Shown: in pieces, positions 1-4,953 of the stretch
How the letters are laid out: each line of letters starts with the position of its first letter
Position numbering within the stretch: position 1 is the stretch's first letter
Assembly (NCBI RefSeq): GCF_014359955.1
Contig: NZ_JACIYL010000193.1
Coordinates: forward strand, 1-6,446
Length of the DNA stretch: 6,446 bases
Direction: 5' to 3'
DNA from: Thermogutta sp.
GTDB lineage: Bacteria; Planctomycetota; Planctomycetia; Pirellulales; Thermoguttaceae
The notes under the pieces: generated by a model
Told to the model about the DNA's origin: nothing
The model's database searches: none
What the model saw: only the letters and a program-made list of their open reading frames with translations
Translations under genes and position numbers: made by a program

Positions 1-354
1 GTCCGGAACAACCTGGAGATGTTCCAACCGACAACCCAGTCTCTGCAGATCCTGGCGCAATTCATATCCCTCACCGTCGTCGCCGATGATTCCCACACAG
101 TGGATGGTGCCCACGCCCAGGGCCGCCAGGTTGCATACGACGGTTCCCGCCGCTCCCGGGCTATGCCGCACGCGGACGACCTGATGGGCGATTTTCCCGG
201 TTTCCAGGCTGGTCTCCGCCAATCGGGGATCGACATCGAGGTATTTGTCAAGGAAAAAATCCCCCACGACCGCCACACGTCGACTCGGAAAGCGTTCCAG
301 CAGGGCAGTCAGTCGTTCCGGGGTAATTCCCTCGAATCGTTTCACAGGGGCCAT
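1..354 (-). CDS. PfkB-family sugar kinase, RfaE/HldE-like, N-terminal part (3' end cut by window edge)
   Basis: Reading from ATG at 354-352, the frame is open for 118 codons to the window edge, so only the N-terminal third or so of a kinase is present. It shows the N-terminal PfkB/ribokinase strand and sugar-binding loop VAVVGDFFLDKY (residues 27-38, with G31, D32 and D36). An ETGK segment follows at 51-54, where HldE has its SPEAP substrate loop. Next come PGAAGTVVCNLAALG (66-80), in the place of the PfkB signature GGAAxNxAxxLAxLG, and GIIGDDGEG (88-96). PfkB enzymes phosphorylate sugars or nucleosides with ATP. The RfaE/HldE branch acts on heptose-7-phosphate in making ADP-heptose. Here the usual GGAAN is GAAGT, so the substrate may differ. 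A GCGAGG 8 bases upstream supports the start. It lies 93 bases after the DHS-like gene on the same strand. The family call is firm; the substrate is unknown. Confidence 0.85.
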   Translation of the reverse strand, partial: MAPVKRFEGITPERLTALLERFPSRRVAVVGDFFLDKYLDVDPRLAETSLETGKIAHQVVRVRHSPGAAGTVVCNLAALGVGTIHCVGIIGDDGEGYELRQDLQRLGCRLEHLQVVPD

Positions 355-447
355 GTCTTAGACCTCGCTCGCCTTAAAAGCACTCTTTCCGCGCCAGCCT
401 GCCCGTTCGGGTAAGCCCCGAATCCACCACGACGGCCTGCTTTTGGG

Positions 448-1425
448 TCAGGAAGAGGGCGACTGCCAGCGGCGAATGATCTCCGTGTAAAGGGCCGGCA
501 CCGTCTCGCGGTGGTCCCCCTGAACATAAAAACTTTCTCCGCCGTCGGCCACCGTCCGCACAAGGACTGTTTTGAACGGGCGGTAGTAATAGCGCGGATC
601 GTCTTTGGGGGCTTCGCTGCTCCAATCATCCCCGATCGGTACCAGATCAAACACCGCCGTCGTGAAGTGCCGGATTTCCCGCCCTTCCTGCCGCGCCACG
701 TTGCGCGCCATGCTGAGAGCCTTGAGATAGACCTCTGGTCCCGCCACAGCCGAGCCGATATTGAGATACACGCCGCCTTCCAGGTGGGCCACGCTCTCAG
801 TGAAAACGAGAAAATCGGTGTACGAGGCCTGGCCGGTGGCCGCTGCGTCGAAGTTGGGGTGCTCGTGGACGATATCCTGCCCGATGGCCACGTGAACCGT
901 CACCGGAACGCCCAGCCGATATCCCGCCGCCAGAACGCTTGTCTGGCGATAGGGGAATTGTTCTTCTTCGATCATTCGCCCCAGGGCTTCACCAAATCCG
1001 ATGCCCTCCCGGGCCGCCAGAATCGCGGCCTCGTTGATTCGGCCGGTCTCGCGCCACAGGCCAAACTCTCCCGTGCGAATGTAGCGTGCGACGCTTTCGC
1101 AGGTCGCTCCGATGAGGGCCAGCTCAAAGTCGTGAATCGCCCCGGCACCGTTGAGGGCCAAATGTGTCAAGAGACCTTTCGCCATCAGATCGATGAGGAG
1201 CGGACCGTTCCCTTTTCTCAGGACATGGGCGCCGCAGAAAGCGATGATGGACGCCTTTTTGGCCGCGGCCTGAACGATCCTTTCCGCAAGAACAGGAATC
1301 GCGGGATGTCGAAACGTGACCTGAAGCTTATTCGGATCCAGAAGGATACTGCGGTCCAGGTCGTGGATCCGCTCGCTCAAAGGACGCAACCTCACCCGTG
1401 AACGATCAAACTGTCGATAGGGCAT
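448..1425 (-). CDS. Deoxyhypusine-synthase-like protein of unknown substrate
   Basis: The product has 325 residues from ATG at 1425-1423. The frame stays open upstream to 1626, but that stretch overlaps the end of the HAD gene, and this ATG has AAGGGA 7 bases ahead, so I take the shorter form. Conserved-looking blocks are CGAHVLRKGNGPLLIDLM (64-81), NGAGAIHDFELAL (92-104), TGEFGLWRETGRIN (118-131), GQDIVHEHPNFDAAATG (182-198) and GGVYLNIGSAVAGPEVYLKAL (217-237). The order of a glycine-rich Rossmann-like core, a TGEFG-ETGRIN block and a late GGVYLNIGSA loop resembles the deoxyhypusine/homospermidine synthase superfamily (NAD-dependent aminobutyl transfer). I place it there from memory of the family, not from an alignment. 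No lysine occurs between K83 and K235, so the lysine that forms the enzyme-imine intermediate in deoxyhypusine synthase appears absent. Bacteria generally lack the eIF5A target, so a hypusine role is unlikely. Its setting between a HAD phosphatase and a PfkB kinase suggests small-molecule metabolism. Confidence 0.8.
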   Translation of the reverse strand: MPYRQFDRSRVRLRPLSERIHDLDRSILLDPNKLQVTFRHPAIPVLAERIVQAAAKKASIIAFCGAHVLRKGNGPLLIDLMAKGLLTHLALNGAGAIHDFELALIGATCESVARYIRTGEFGLWRETGRINEAAILAAREGIGFGEALGRMIEEEQFPYRQTSVLAAGYRLGVPVTVHVAIGQDIVHEHPNFDAAATGQASYTDFLVFTESVAHLEGGVYLNIGSAVAGPEVYLKALSMARNVARQEGREIRHFTTAVFDLVPIGDDWSSEAPKDDPRYYYRPFKTVLVRTVADGGESFYVQGDHRETVPALYTEIIRRWQSPSS

Positions 1426-1534
1426 AGCCTTTCCCTTTTTCAGCGGGGTGGAACACCGCCAACGGCCATTGACGCATCGTGCGGACCGAAGGGAGACATC
1501 GCACCCGGTTGGACGCGGCCGTACCAGGTCATCG

Positions 1535-2452
1535 TCATGCGGCAGGAACGCGGATTTCTCCCCAGAGATACCCAATGAGTGCCCGCCATTCCCGATAATC
1601 CGGGATGACCACATCCGCTCCCACACCGATCAACCTGTGACGTTTCCACGGGTCGGGCTTGCCACTTTTCTGGGCTTCGTCACTGGCCACCGCCACGGCG
1701 GTTCCCCCGACCTCCTTCACATTCTGGATTTCCACATAACCGTCGCCGAAACCGAGAAGTTCCCGGCCGGTGATTCGGTTGGTGGTCAGAATCTGTTGAA
1801 TGACCATCGACTTGGAGAATCGTTTGTAGTCGTCAATGGCCCCGTAGATGTGAGAACCGAAATATTTATCCAGTCCCAGCAGCCGGGCTTCGTCCTGGAC
1901 ATAGACTTCATCGGTGCCGCTGGCTAGGTACAGTGCTACTCCGCGGCGACATAGTTCTTCCAGCAGGTCAATCGCACCGGGAACGAGCATGTCCTCGCGC
2001 TTCACTCGTCCACACCGGAGCCCTTCGCGGCGGTGCTCGATGCGTGCCATGAGACGCTCGTGGTAGATCCGCTTGTATTCGGTGGGCTCGAGTGGTCGGC
2101 CACCCCGTCGGGCCACCTCTTCCGCCAGCCGGATCATCTGATAAATCGTCTGCTTCCCTGTCAGTTCGGTCACAAAGTTCCGAACCAGTTCCTCGAGCTC
2201 CTGCGGTGTCTCCTTGGTCCCAGTGGCCAGCAGGATCTCCACCATCATGGGGATCATGACGTCCGGCCAACCCTCCCGAATCAGGCTCAACGTCCCGTCG
2301 AAATCAAACAGCGCATGTCGATAGATGCCCGGGCTATCGATGGGGCGAACAATTTCGATCCGCGTTCCCGGGATGAAGATCGATTGTGGGGGTGGGGCGA
2401 CCGCCGGTCGGTAGTCAGCTTCCTCGTAGATGTGCTTGTTACCATCCATCAT
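1535..2452 (-). CDS. HAD-superfamily phosphatase with helical (C1-type) cap
   Basis: The product is 305 residues. HAD motif I is DFDGTLS (50-56; nucleophile D50, acid/base D52). A mostly helical insertion follows at about 57-155, the size and place of a C1 cap as in phosphoglycolate phosphatase. Motif II is YLASGTDE (175-182; S178 or T180). K214 in the RFSKSMVIQ stretch is the likely motif III lysine. Motif IV is GFGDGYVEI (234-242), where D237 and E241 would bind magnesium. These fit a cytoplasmic phosphomonoesterase or related phosphotransferase. Residues 1-44 form an N-terminal extension with a proline run (PAVAPPP) and no recognised domain. The start is the most upstream ATG (two tandem ATGs at 2452 and 2449). 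No clear Shine-Dalgarno precedes it, only ACTCAAAA, so initiation may be weak or leaderless. With the kinase downstream it recalls the kinase/phosphatase pair HldE/GmhB of heptose synthesis, but the substrate is not evident. Confidence 0.88.
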   Translation of the reverse strand: MMDGNKHIYEEADYRPAVAPPPQSIFIPGTRIEIVRPIDSPGIYRHALFDFDGTLSLIREGWPDVMIPMMVEILLATGTKETPQELEELVRNFVTELTGKQTIYQMIRLAEEVARRGGRPLEPTEYKRIYHERLMARIEHRREGLRCGRVKREDMLVPGAIDLLEELCRRGVALYLASGTDEVYVQDEARLLGLDKYFGSHIYGAIDDYKRFSKSMVIQQILTTNRITGRELLGFGDGYVEIQNVKEVGGTAVAVASDEAQKSGKPDPWKRHRLIGVGADVVIPDYREWRALIGYLWGEIRVPAA

Positions 2453-2591
2453 TTTTGAGTGCGTGGAGCCAGTCGCGGAAGGGGACTGCCGCTGCCCTGT
2501 TTCAAAGTTCGGGGAAGCTCCGGGATTGGGACGGCACGGTGCGCGATGACATGCGACGACCGCTCATTTTACTCTGGACAAAACTGGTTGT

Positions 2592-3248
2592 TCACTCATC
2601 GGGAATAATCGCCACTGCCCTTATTGGTGAACCATCCCTGCCCACCAGTTTGAGCGGGAAACCCGCAAAAATAAAATCCTGGGGTAGGGCGTCGAGATTG
2701 GTCAGGGCTTCCACGAGAACAATCTCGGCTCCCGGGGCCAACAAAATCTGGTGTACTTCGCGACCGGCGATTTTGCTGGGGGTTGGCATATCAATGCCCA
2801 ACAGACTGATGCGGCGAGCGGCGATCCACTGCGCCGCCTCTACTGTAAGAGAGGGCAGATCGGTGAAGTACTCGGGCTGGCCAAAATGGCGGTACCAACC
2901 CGTCCGGCAGATGACGCGGCTTCCTTCCCGAAAGTATTTGGCGAACGGCTGAAGCATATCGGGGGTGATGGGCGTTTTGGGAGGAAGTTCGCCGTCCGGC
3001 GCCAGGTCCACGAGAGTGGCCGGGCCATAAAACCGTTCCAAAGGCACCTGATCGATCGGACGGCCTTCCTTCAGAAAATGAAAGGGCGCGTCGCAGTGCG
3101 TTCCTTGGTGCGTGCCCATGGTGATCTGCGTCACGTTACATCCATCCTCGGGAAGCCGCCGGTAAAACTCGATGCGGAGTGGCGGATCTTTCGGATAACT
3201 CGGCGCTCCGTCGGTCAAAGGAAGTGAAAGATCGATTATTTTCGCCAT
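2592..3248 (-). CDS. Cyclase family protein (kynurenine formamidase-like metal-dependent hydrolase)
   Basis: The product has 218 residues from ATG at 3248-3246, with GGAGGGA 5 bases upstream. The open frame reaches 3638, but the extra 130 codons would cross the divergent promoter of the neighbouring gene, and 218 residues is the normal family length. It opens with IIDLSLPLTDGAPSYP (4-19), typical of the family. It then carries the zinc-binding signature GTHQGTHCDAPFHF (45-58), matching HxGTHxDxPxHF with H47, H51, D53 and H57. The C-terminal part has LLGIDMPTPS (149-158), H166, and a VEALTNLDAL segment (179-188) with E180, all usual in KynB-type and related cyclases. Family members hydrolyse N-formylkynurenine, cyclic amides, isatin or similar compounds in the cytoplasm. 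No kynurenine-pathway gene is nearby, so a tryptophan role is not supported. It lies 139 bases ahead of the HAD gene on the same strand and may or may not share its transcript. Confidence 0.9.
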   Translation of the reverse strand: MAKIIDLSLPLTDGAPSYPKDPPLRIEFYRRLPEDGCNVTQITMGTHQGTHCDAPFHFLKEGRPIDQVPLERFYGPATLVDLAPDGELPPKTPITPDMLQPFAKYFREGSRVICRTGWYRHFGQPEYFTDLPSLTVEAAQWIAARRISLLGIDMPTPSKIAGREVHQILLAPGAEIVLVEALTNLDALPQDFIFAGFPLKLVGRDGSPIRAVAIIPDE

Positions 3249-3377
3249 GGTGTCCCTCCAACTCGGTCGTGGTAACTTCGTAAGCGTTTTGTCGCAACGA
3301 AAATGAGCCGAAGCGGCCACGGGATTGAATTGAAAGGCCCGGTTAATTATGGCCTCCGTGATCACTCGGAAGGGCCG

Positions 3378-3388
3378 CTGTCGGACAG
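3378..3388. repeat. Short palindrome CTGTC-G-GACAG
   Basis: Perfect 5-base arms around a single central base, lying in the divergent intergenic region. It could be a small operator half, but this length also arises by chance in GC-rich DNA. It is recorded because a second palindrome lies about 90 bases away. Confidence 0.25.
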
Positions 3389-3467
3389 GCTCAGCTAGTG
3401 GTAATCCCTCCATTATGACCCCAGGCGCCCAGGTGATACAGCGGCCGAGCCGCGCTTTATGCTGGCA

Positions 3468-3481
3468 ACAGACAAGTCTGT
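3468..3481. repeat. Short palindrome ACAGAC-AA-GTCTGT, upstream of the Cys-rich gene promoter
   Basis: Perfect 6-base arms with a two-base centre, ending 44 bases before the -35 box of the rightward promoter. That position would suit an activator or a divergently acting regulator. It does not match metal-regulator boxes I know (CopY, CsoR, Fur), so its role is only a guess. Confidence 0.3.
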
Positions 3482-3525
3482 GGGACAGCCCATTAAACAC
3501 TAGTAAATATGTCGTATTTCGCCGC

Positions 3526-3554
3526 TTGACCCCCGTTTGCCGTCTGCCTATTCT
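3526..3554 (+). promoter_or_regulatory. Sigma-70-type promoter for the Cys-rich exported protein
   Basis: TTGACC (3526-3531; 5 of 6 to consensus) is followed by a 17-base spacer and TATTCT (3549-3554; 4 of 6). Transcription would begin near 3561, leaving a leader of about 60 bases before the start codon at 3620. It is the best promoter match in the window. Confidence 0.6.
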
Positions 3555-3607
3555 TAATACAGCAATTGTTGCTGACGAAATTTCTGTGACGCCCCGAAGA
3601 AAGCGAG

Positions 3608-3613
3608 AGGAGG
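3608..3613 (+). promoter_or_regulatory. Shine-Dalgarno AGGAGG that decides the start of the Cys-rich protein
   Basis: A perfect AGGAGG abuts an ATG at 3614 but stands 6 bases before a second in-frame ATG at 3620. The optimal spacing points to 3620 as the real start, which removes two residues from the longest reading. Confidence 0.75.
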
Positions 3614-3619
3614 ATGAAC

Positions 3620-4312
3620 ATGAGATACCTGATTGCATTGGTCAGCTTGAGTGCAGGAATTATCGGGGGATCGATCCTCTTTAGCTCCTCATCCACGACG
3701 GGCGACGAAACGTCGGGCCAGTGCCCGGTGGTCAACGCGGTGGTCGGGGGTTGCTGCGGTGGCGGAGCAGCTTCTGAGGTTGCAGACAAGAGTGACGGCG
3801 AGAATCCCGCCTGCTGTGCCGGCAAGACATGCGAGAAGGGTGAATGCAGTGCCGCGAGTTCTGCCCAGGGGGAGGCGTCCGTTCCCGCTCAACTGACGGC
3901 CCTTGAAGGGGCGTCCAAGTCCAAGAAAGGCCCCAAGATTGAATGTCCGGTAATGGGCGGTGAGGCTAAGAAAGAGGTTTCCACCGAATATCGCGGTGGC
4001 AAGATTTTCTTCTGCTGCCCGGATTGTGTCGACGAGTTCAAGAAGCATCAGGATAAGTACGCAGCTAAGGCCAATCAGCAACTTGTGTTGACCAAGCAGT
4101 ATGTGCAGAAGGCCTGCCCACTGACGGGGCGTCCCGTGTCCACGGAGCAGAAGGAAGAAATAGGGGGTGTGGTGGTCCACTTCTGCTGCAAGGGATGTGC
4201 TGGGAAGATTGGAAAGATGGCCGATGCAGAGCGTTTCAATGCAGTCTTCGGCAACGCGGGCTTCGAGAAAGGGTTTGAACCTCGCAAGAAGGAAGAAAAG
4301 AAGCAAGGTTGA
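3620..4312 (+). CDS. Exported Cys-rich protein with two tandem TRASH/YHS-like metal-binding motifs
   Basis: The product has 230 residues from the ATG at 3620, 6 bases after AGGAGG. The N-terminus MRY plus a hydrophobic stretch (4-21) is a signal peptide or an uncleaved anchor; no lipobox is present, as the first cysteine is C35. There are 15 cysteines. Residues 35-76 hold seven of them in a Gly/Ala/Ser-rich, probably disordered segment (CPVVN, GGCCGGG, PACCAGKTC, KGEC). Two related modules follow. Residues 106-150 have C109-P-V-M-G, then YRGGKIFFCC-PDC-VDEF (C132, C133, C136). Residues 163-210 have C166-P-L-T-G, then VVVHFCC-KGC (C189, C190, C193). The pattern CPxxG ... (F)FCCxxC resembles TRASH/YHS domains, which bind copper or other soft metals. 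A role in binding or handling metal outside the cytoplasmic membrane is inferred; the metal is unknown. The C-terminus is lysine/glutamate-rich. The gene has its own promoter and terminator and looks monocistronic. Confidence 0.88.
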   Translation: MRYLIALVSLSAGIIGGSILFSSSSTTGDETSGQCPVVNAVVGGCCGGGAASEVADKSDGENPACCAGKTCEKGECSAASSAQGEASVPAQLTALEGASKSKKGPKIECPVMGGEAKKEVSTEYRGGKIFFCCPDCVDEFKKHQDKYAAKANQQLVLTKQYVQKACPLTGRPVSTEQKEEIGGVVVHFCCKGCAGKIGKMADAERFNAVFGNAGFEKGFEPRKKEEKKQG

Positions 4313-4377
4313 TAGTTAACTCTTTGGTAGTGATGCTGTCCGGATAAACCCGTTCCCCTTTGTCCCTCCCGGAAGCG

Positions 4378-4419
4378 GCCGCGTCCCGAATGGATTGTTT
4401 GGGACGCGGCTCTTATTTT
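4378..4419 (+). terminator. Rho-independent terminator of the Cys-rich protein gene
   Basis: GCCGCGTCCC (4378-4387) pairs perfectly with GGGACGCGGC (4401-4410). The stem can extend by a G-T and two A-T pairs, closing a 7-base loop. It is followed at once by TCTTATTTT. It lies 65 bases after the stop codon. Confidence 0.85.
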
Positions 4420-4486
4420 CTTGGTGCCGAAAACCGCATTCCCCAGCACTTTTTGAAAACTTTTCTTTGACGGGAGGCTGACGAGG

Positions 4487-4567
4487 ATGTTTGACGCCGA
4501 AGATTTGTCGACCGCCCTGCTCCATGTTTTTCGTCGCCCCAACTCATCCGGTGGAATGGAGATCTGA
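4487..4567 (+). CDS. Possible small ORF, 26 residues
   Basis: ATG at 4487 is preceded by GGGAGG at a 9-base spacing, plus a nearer GAGG. The peptide starts MFDAEDLSTALLHVFRRP and ends at TGA 4565. It has an amphipathic-looking middle and no recognised domain. About 16 of 26 codons end in G or C, which does not argue against coding. It could equally be a chance ORF, a leader peptide, or the remnant of a lost gene; the frame after the TGA shows nothing recognisable. Confidence 0.25.
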   Translation: MFDAEDLSTALLHVFRRPNSSGGMEI

Positions 4568-4733
4568 GCTCGCCGCCGTCTCACCGTCCAGTTTTTCTTG
4601 GATTGTTCTCACATCCGGAAATCTCGGCGAGCACTTCCGCCAGGGCGTTGGCAGGTCGGTCCGTCTGAGAAAATTGTGTCGATTCGTTCCGTGACATGAA
4701 ACGTGAATATTTCTGTCAGCCCCGGCCGACATT

Positions 4734-4762
4734 TTGCGTGACCAGAAAAAATGACCTAAATT
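4734..4762 (+). promoter_or_regulatory. Weak candidate promoter for the HD-GYP transcript
   Basis: TTGCGT (4734-4739), a 17-base spacer and TAAATT (4757-4762) give correct spacing but only 3 of 6 and 4 of 6 matches. The AT-rich patch is the most promoter-like place between the terminator and the HD-GYP start. It would give a leader of about 180 bases that includes the 44-codon ORF. Confidence 0.3.
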
Positions 4763-4770
4763 TTCACTGG
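4742..4770. promoter_or_regulatory. Imperfect 29-base dyad overlapping the candidate -10 box
   Basis: CCAGAAAAAAT (4742-4752) and ATTTTCACTGG (4760-4770) are inverted copies matching at 9 of 11 positions, with a 7-base centre. Symmetric arms over the putative promoter spacer and -10 box suggest a repressor site. No regulator family is identified by the sequence. Confidence 0.35.
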
Positions 4771-4773
4771 GAC

Positions 4774-4795
4774 CCGGTTCGAAGATACCGGTTCG
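4774..4795. repeat. Tandem CCGGTTCG boxes, 14-base period
   Basis: Identical 8-mers at 4774-4781 and 4788-4795 lie directly downstream of the dyad. Paired short boxes in a leader suggest a protein-binding direct repeat, although the 14-base period does not match a full helical turn. Confidence 0.3.
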
Positions 4796-4818
4796 GAATG
4801 AGATGAAGGGGCGATCGG

Positions 4819-4953
4819 ATGGAGAAATCAGTCGGAGAAACGTTTGGCAAACGCGGTGAGGTTTTTGTTTGCGGCGGCCGGTACGGCGAATCTCATCGAT
4901 CGGACCCACCAAATTTGTGTAATTCGGAAAGAGAGCGAGGGAACCAGCCATGA
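4819..4953 (+). CDS. Possible 44-residue ORF translationally coupled to the HD-GYP gene
   Basis: ATG at 4819 has GAAGGGG 7 bases upstream, a better Shine-Dalgarno than that of the following gene. The frame runs 44 codons, and its TGA (4951-4953) overlaps the ATG of the HD-GYP gene (4950-4952) as ATGA, the classic arrangement for coupled translation. The peptide begins MEKSVGETFGKRGEVFVCGG, is charged and rich in glycine, and has two cysteines; it matches no family I know. Only about half of its codons end in G or C, lower than expected for this genome. It may therefore be a regulatory upstream ORF rather than a functional protein, or a coincidence. Confidence 0.35.
   Translation: MEKSVGETFGKRGEVFVCGGRYGESHRSDPPNLCNSERERGNQP
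4841..4853. repeat. 13-base palindrome CGTTTG-G-CAAACG
   Basis: A perfect inverted repeat with 6-base arms and one central base, about 100 bases ahead of the HD-GYP start. It could bind a dimeric regulator or form a small hairpin in the leader. It also lies inside the 44-codon ORF. Confidence 0.35.

Larger units (their letters stand above)
3249..3607. other. Divergent intergenic region without a supported gene
   Basis: This gap of about 360 bases separates the leftward cyclase gene from the rightward Cys-rich protein gene. The rightward promoter at 3526-3554 and two short palindromes (3378-3388, 3468-3481) are the only structures I can support. For the leftward genes, a CATAAT box lies on the minus strand around 3353-3348, but without a recognisable -35, so their promoter is unresolved. 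Open frames crossing the region (3349-3684 plus; 3638-3249 minus) have no ribosome binding site at their starts and no protein-like features. Confidence 0.6.
4313..4949. other. Long intergenic region with terminator, small ORFs and operator-like repeats
   Basis: These 637 bases separate the Cys-rich gene from the HD-GYP gene and hold no conventional gene. The first part has a strong terminator (4378-4419). The rest holds two small ORFs with good ribosome binding sites (4487-4567, 4819-4953), a weak promoter overlapped by a dyad (4734-4770), tandem CCGGTTCG boxes and a palindrome. The minus-strand open frame 5182-4544 is mostly antisense to the HD-GYP gene and has no domain-like sequence. Confidence 0.6.

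Noticed and set aside
406..422. Inverted repeat TTCGGG-taagc-CCCGAA between the DHS-like and kinase genes
   Set aside because: It forms a 6-base stem but no T-run follows on the transcribed (minus) strand, so it is not a terminator. It is too short to call an operator.
511..1401. 296-codon plus-strand frame
   Set aside because: It is antisense to the DHS-like gene, shows no domain, and the minus-strand reading has clear conserved blocks.
448..1626. Longer reading of the DHS-like protein starting at 1626 (392 residues)
   Set aside because: The extra 67 residues overlap the end of the HAD gene in another frame, look non-protein-like, and lack the good ribosome binding site present before 1425.
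2592..3638. Longer reading of the cyclase (348 residues)
   Set aside because: The extension crosses the divergent promoter and the start region of the Cys-rich gene. The 218-residue form has a strong Shine-Dalgarno and normal family length.
4491..4694. 67-codon plus-strand frame from TTG
   Set aside because: It has a rare start, sits in a different frame from the better-supported 26-codon ORF, and shows no protein features.
4841..4890. Possible GEMM cyclic-di-GMP riboswitch, suggested by GGCAAACG before an HD-GYP gene
   Set aside because: The GGCAAAC core is there, but the following GACGCAAAG element and the tetraloop-receptor hairpins of GEMM are not visible. The resemblance is a short coincidence.
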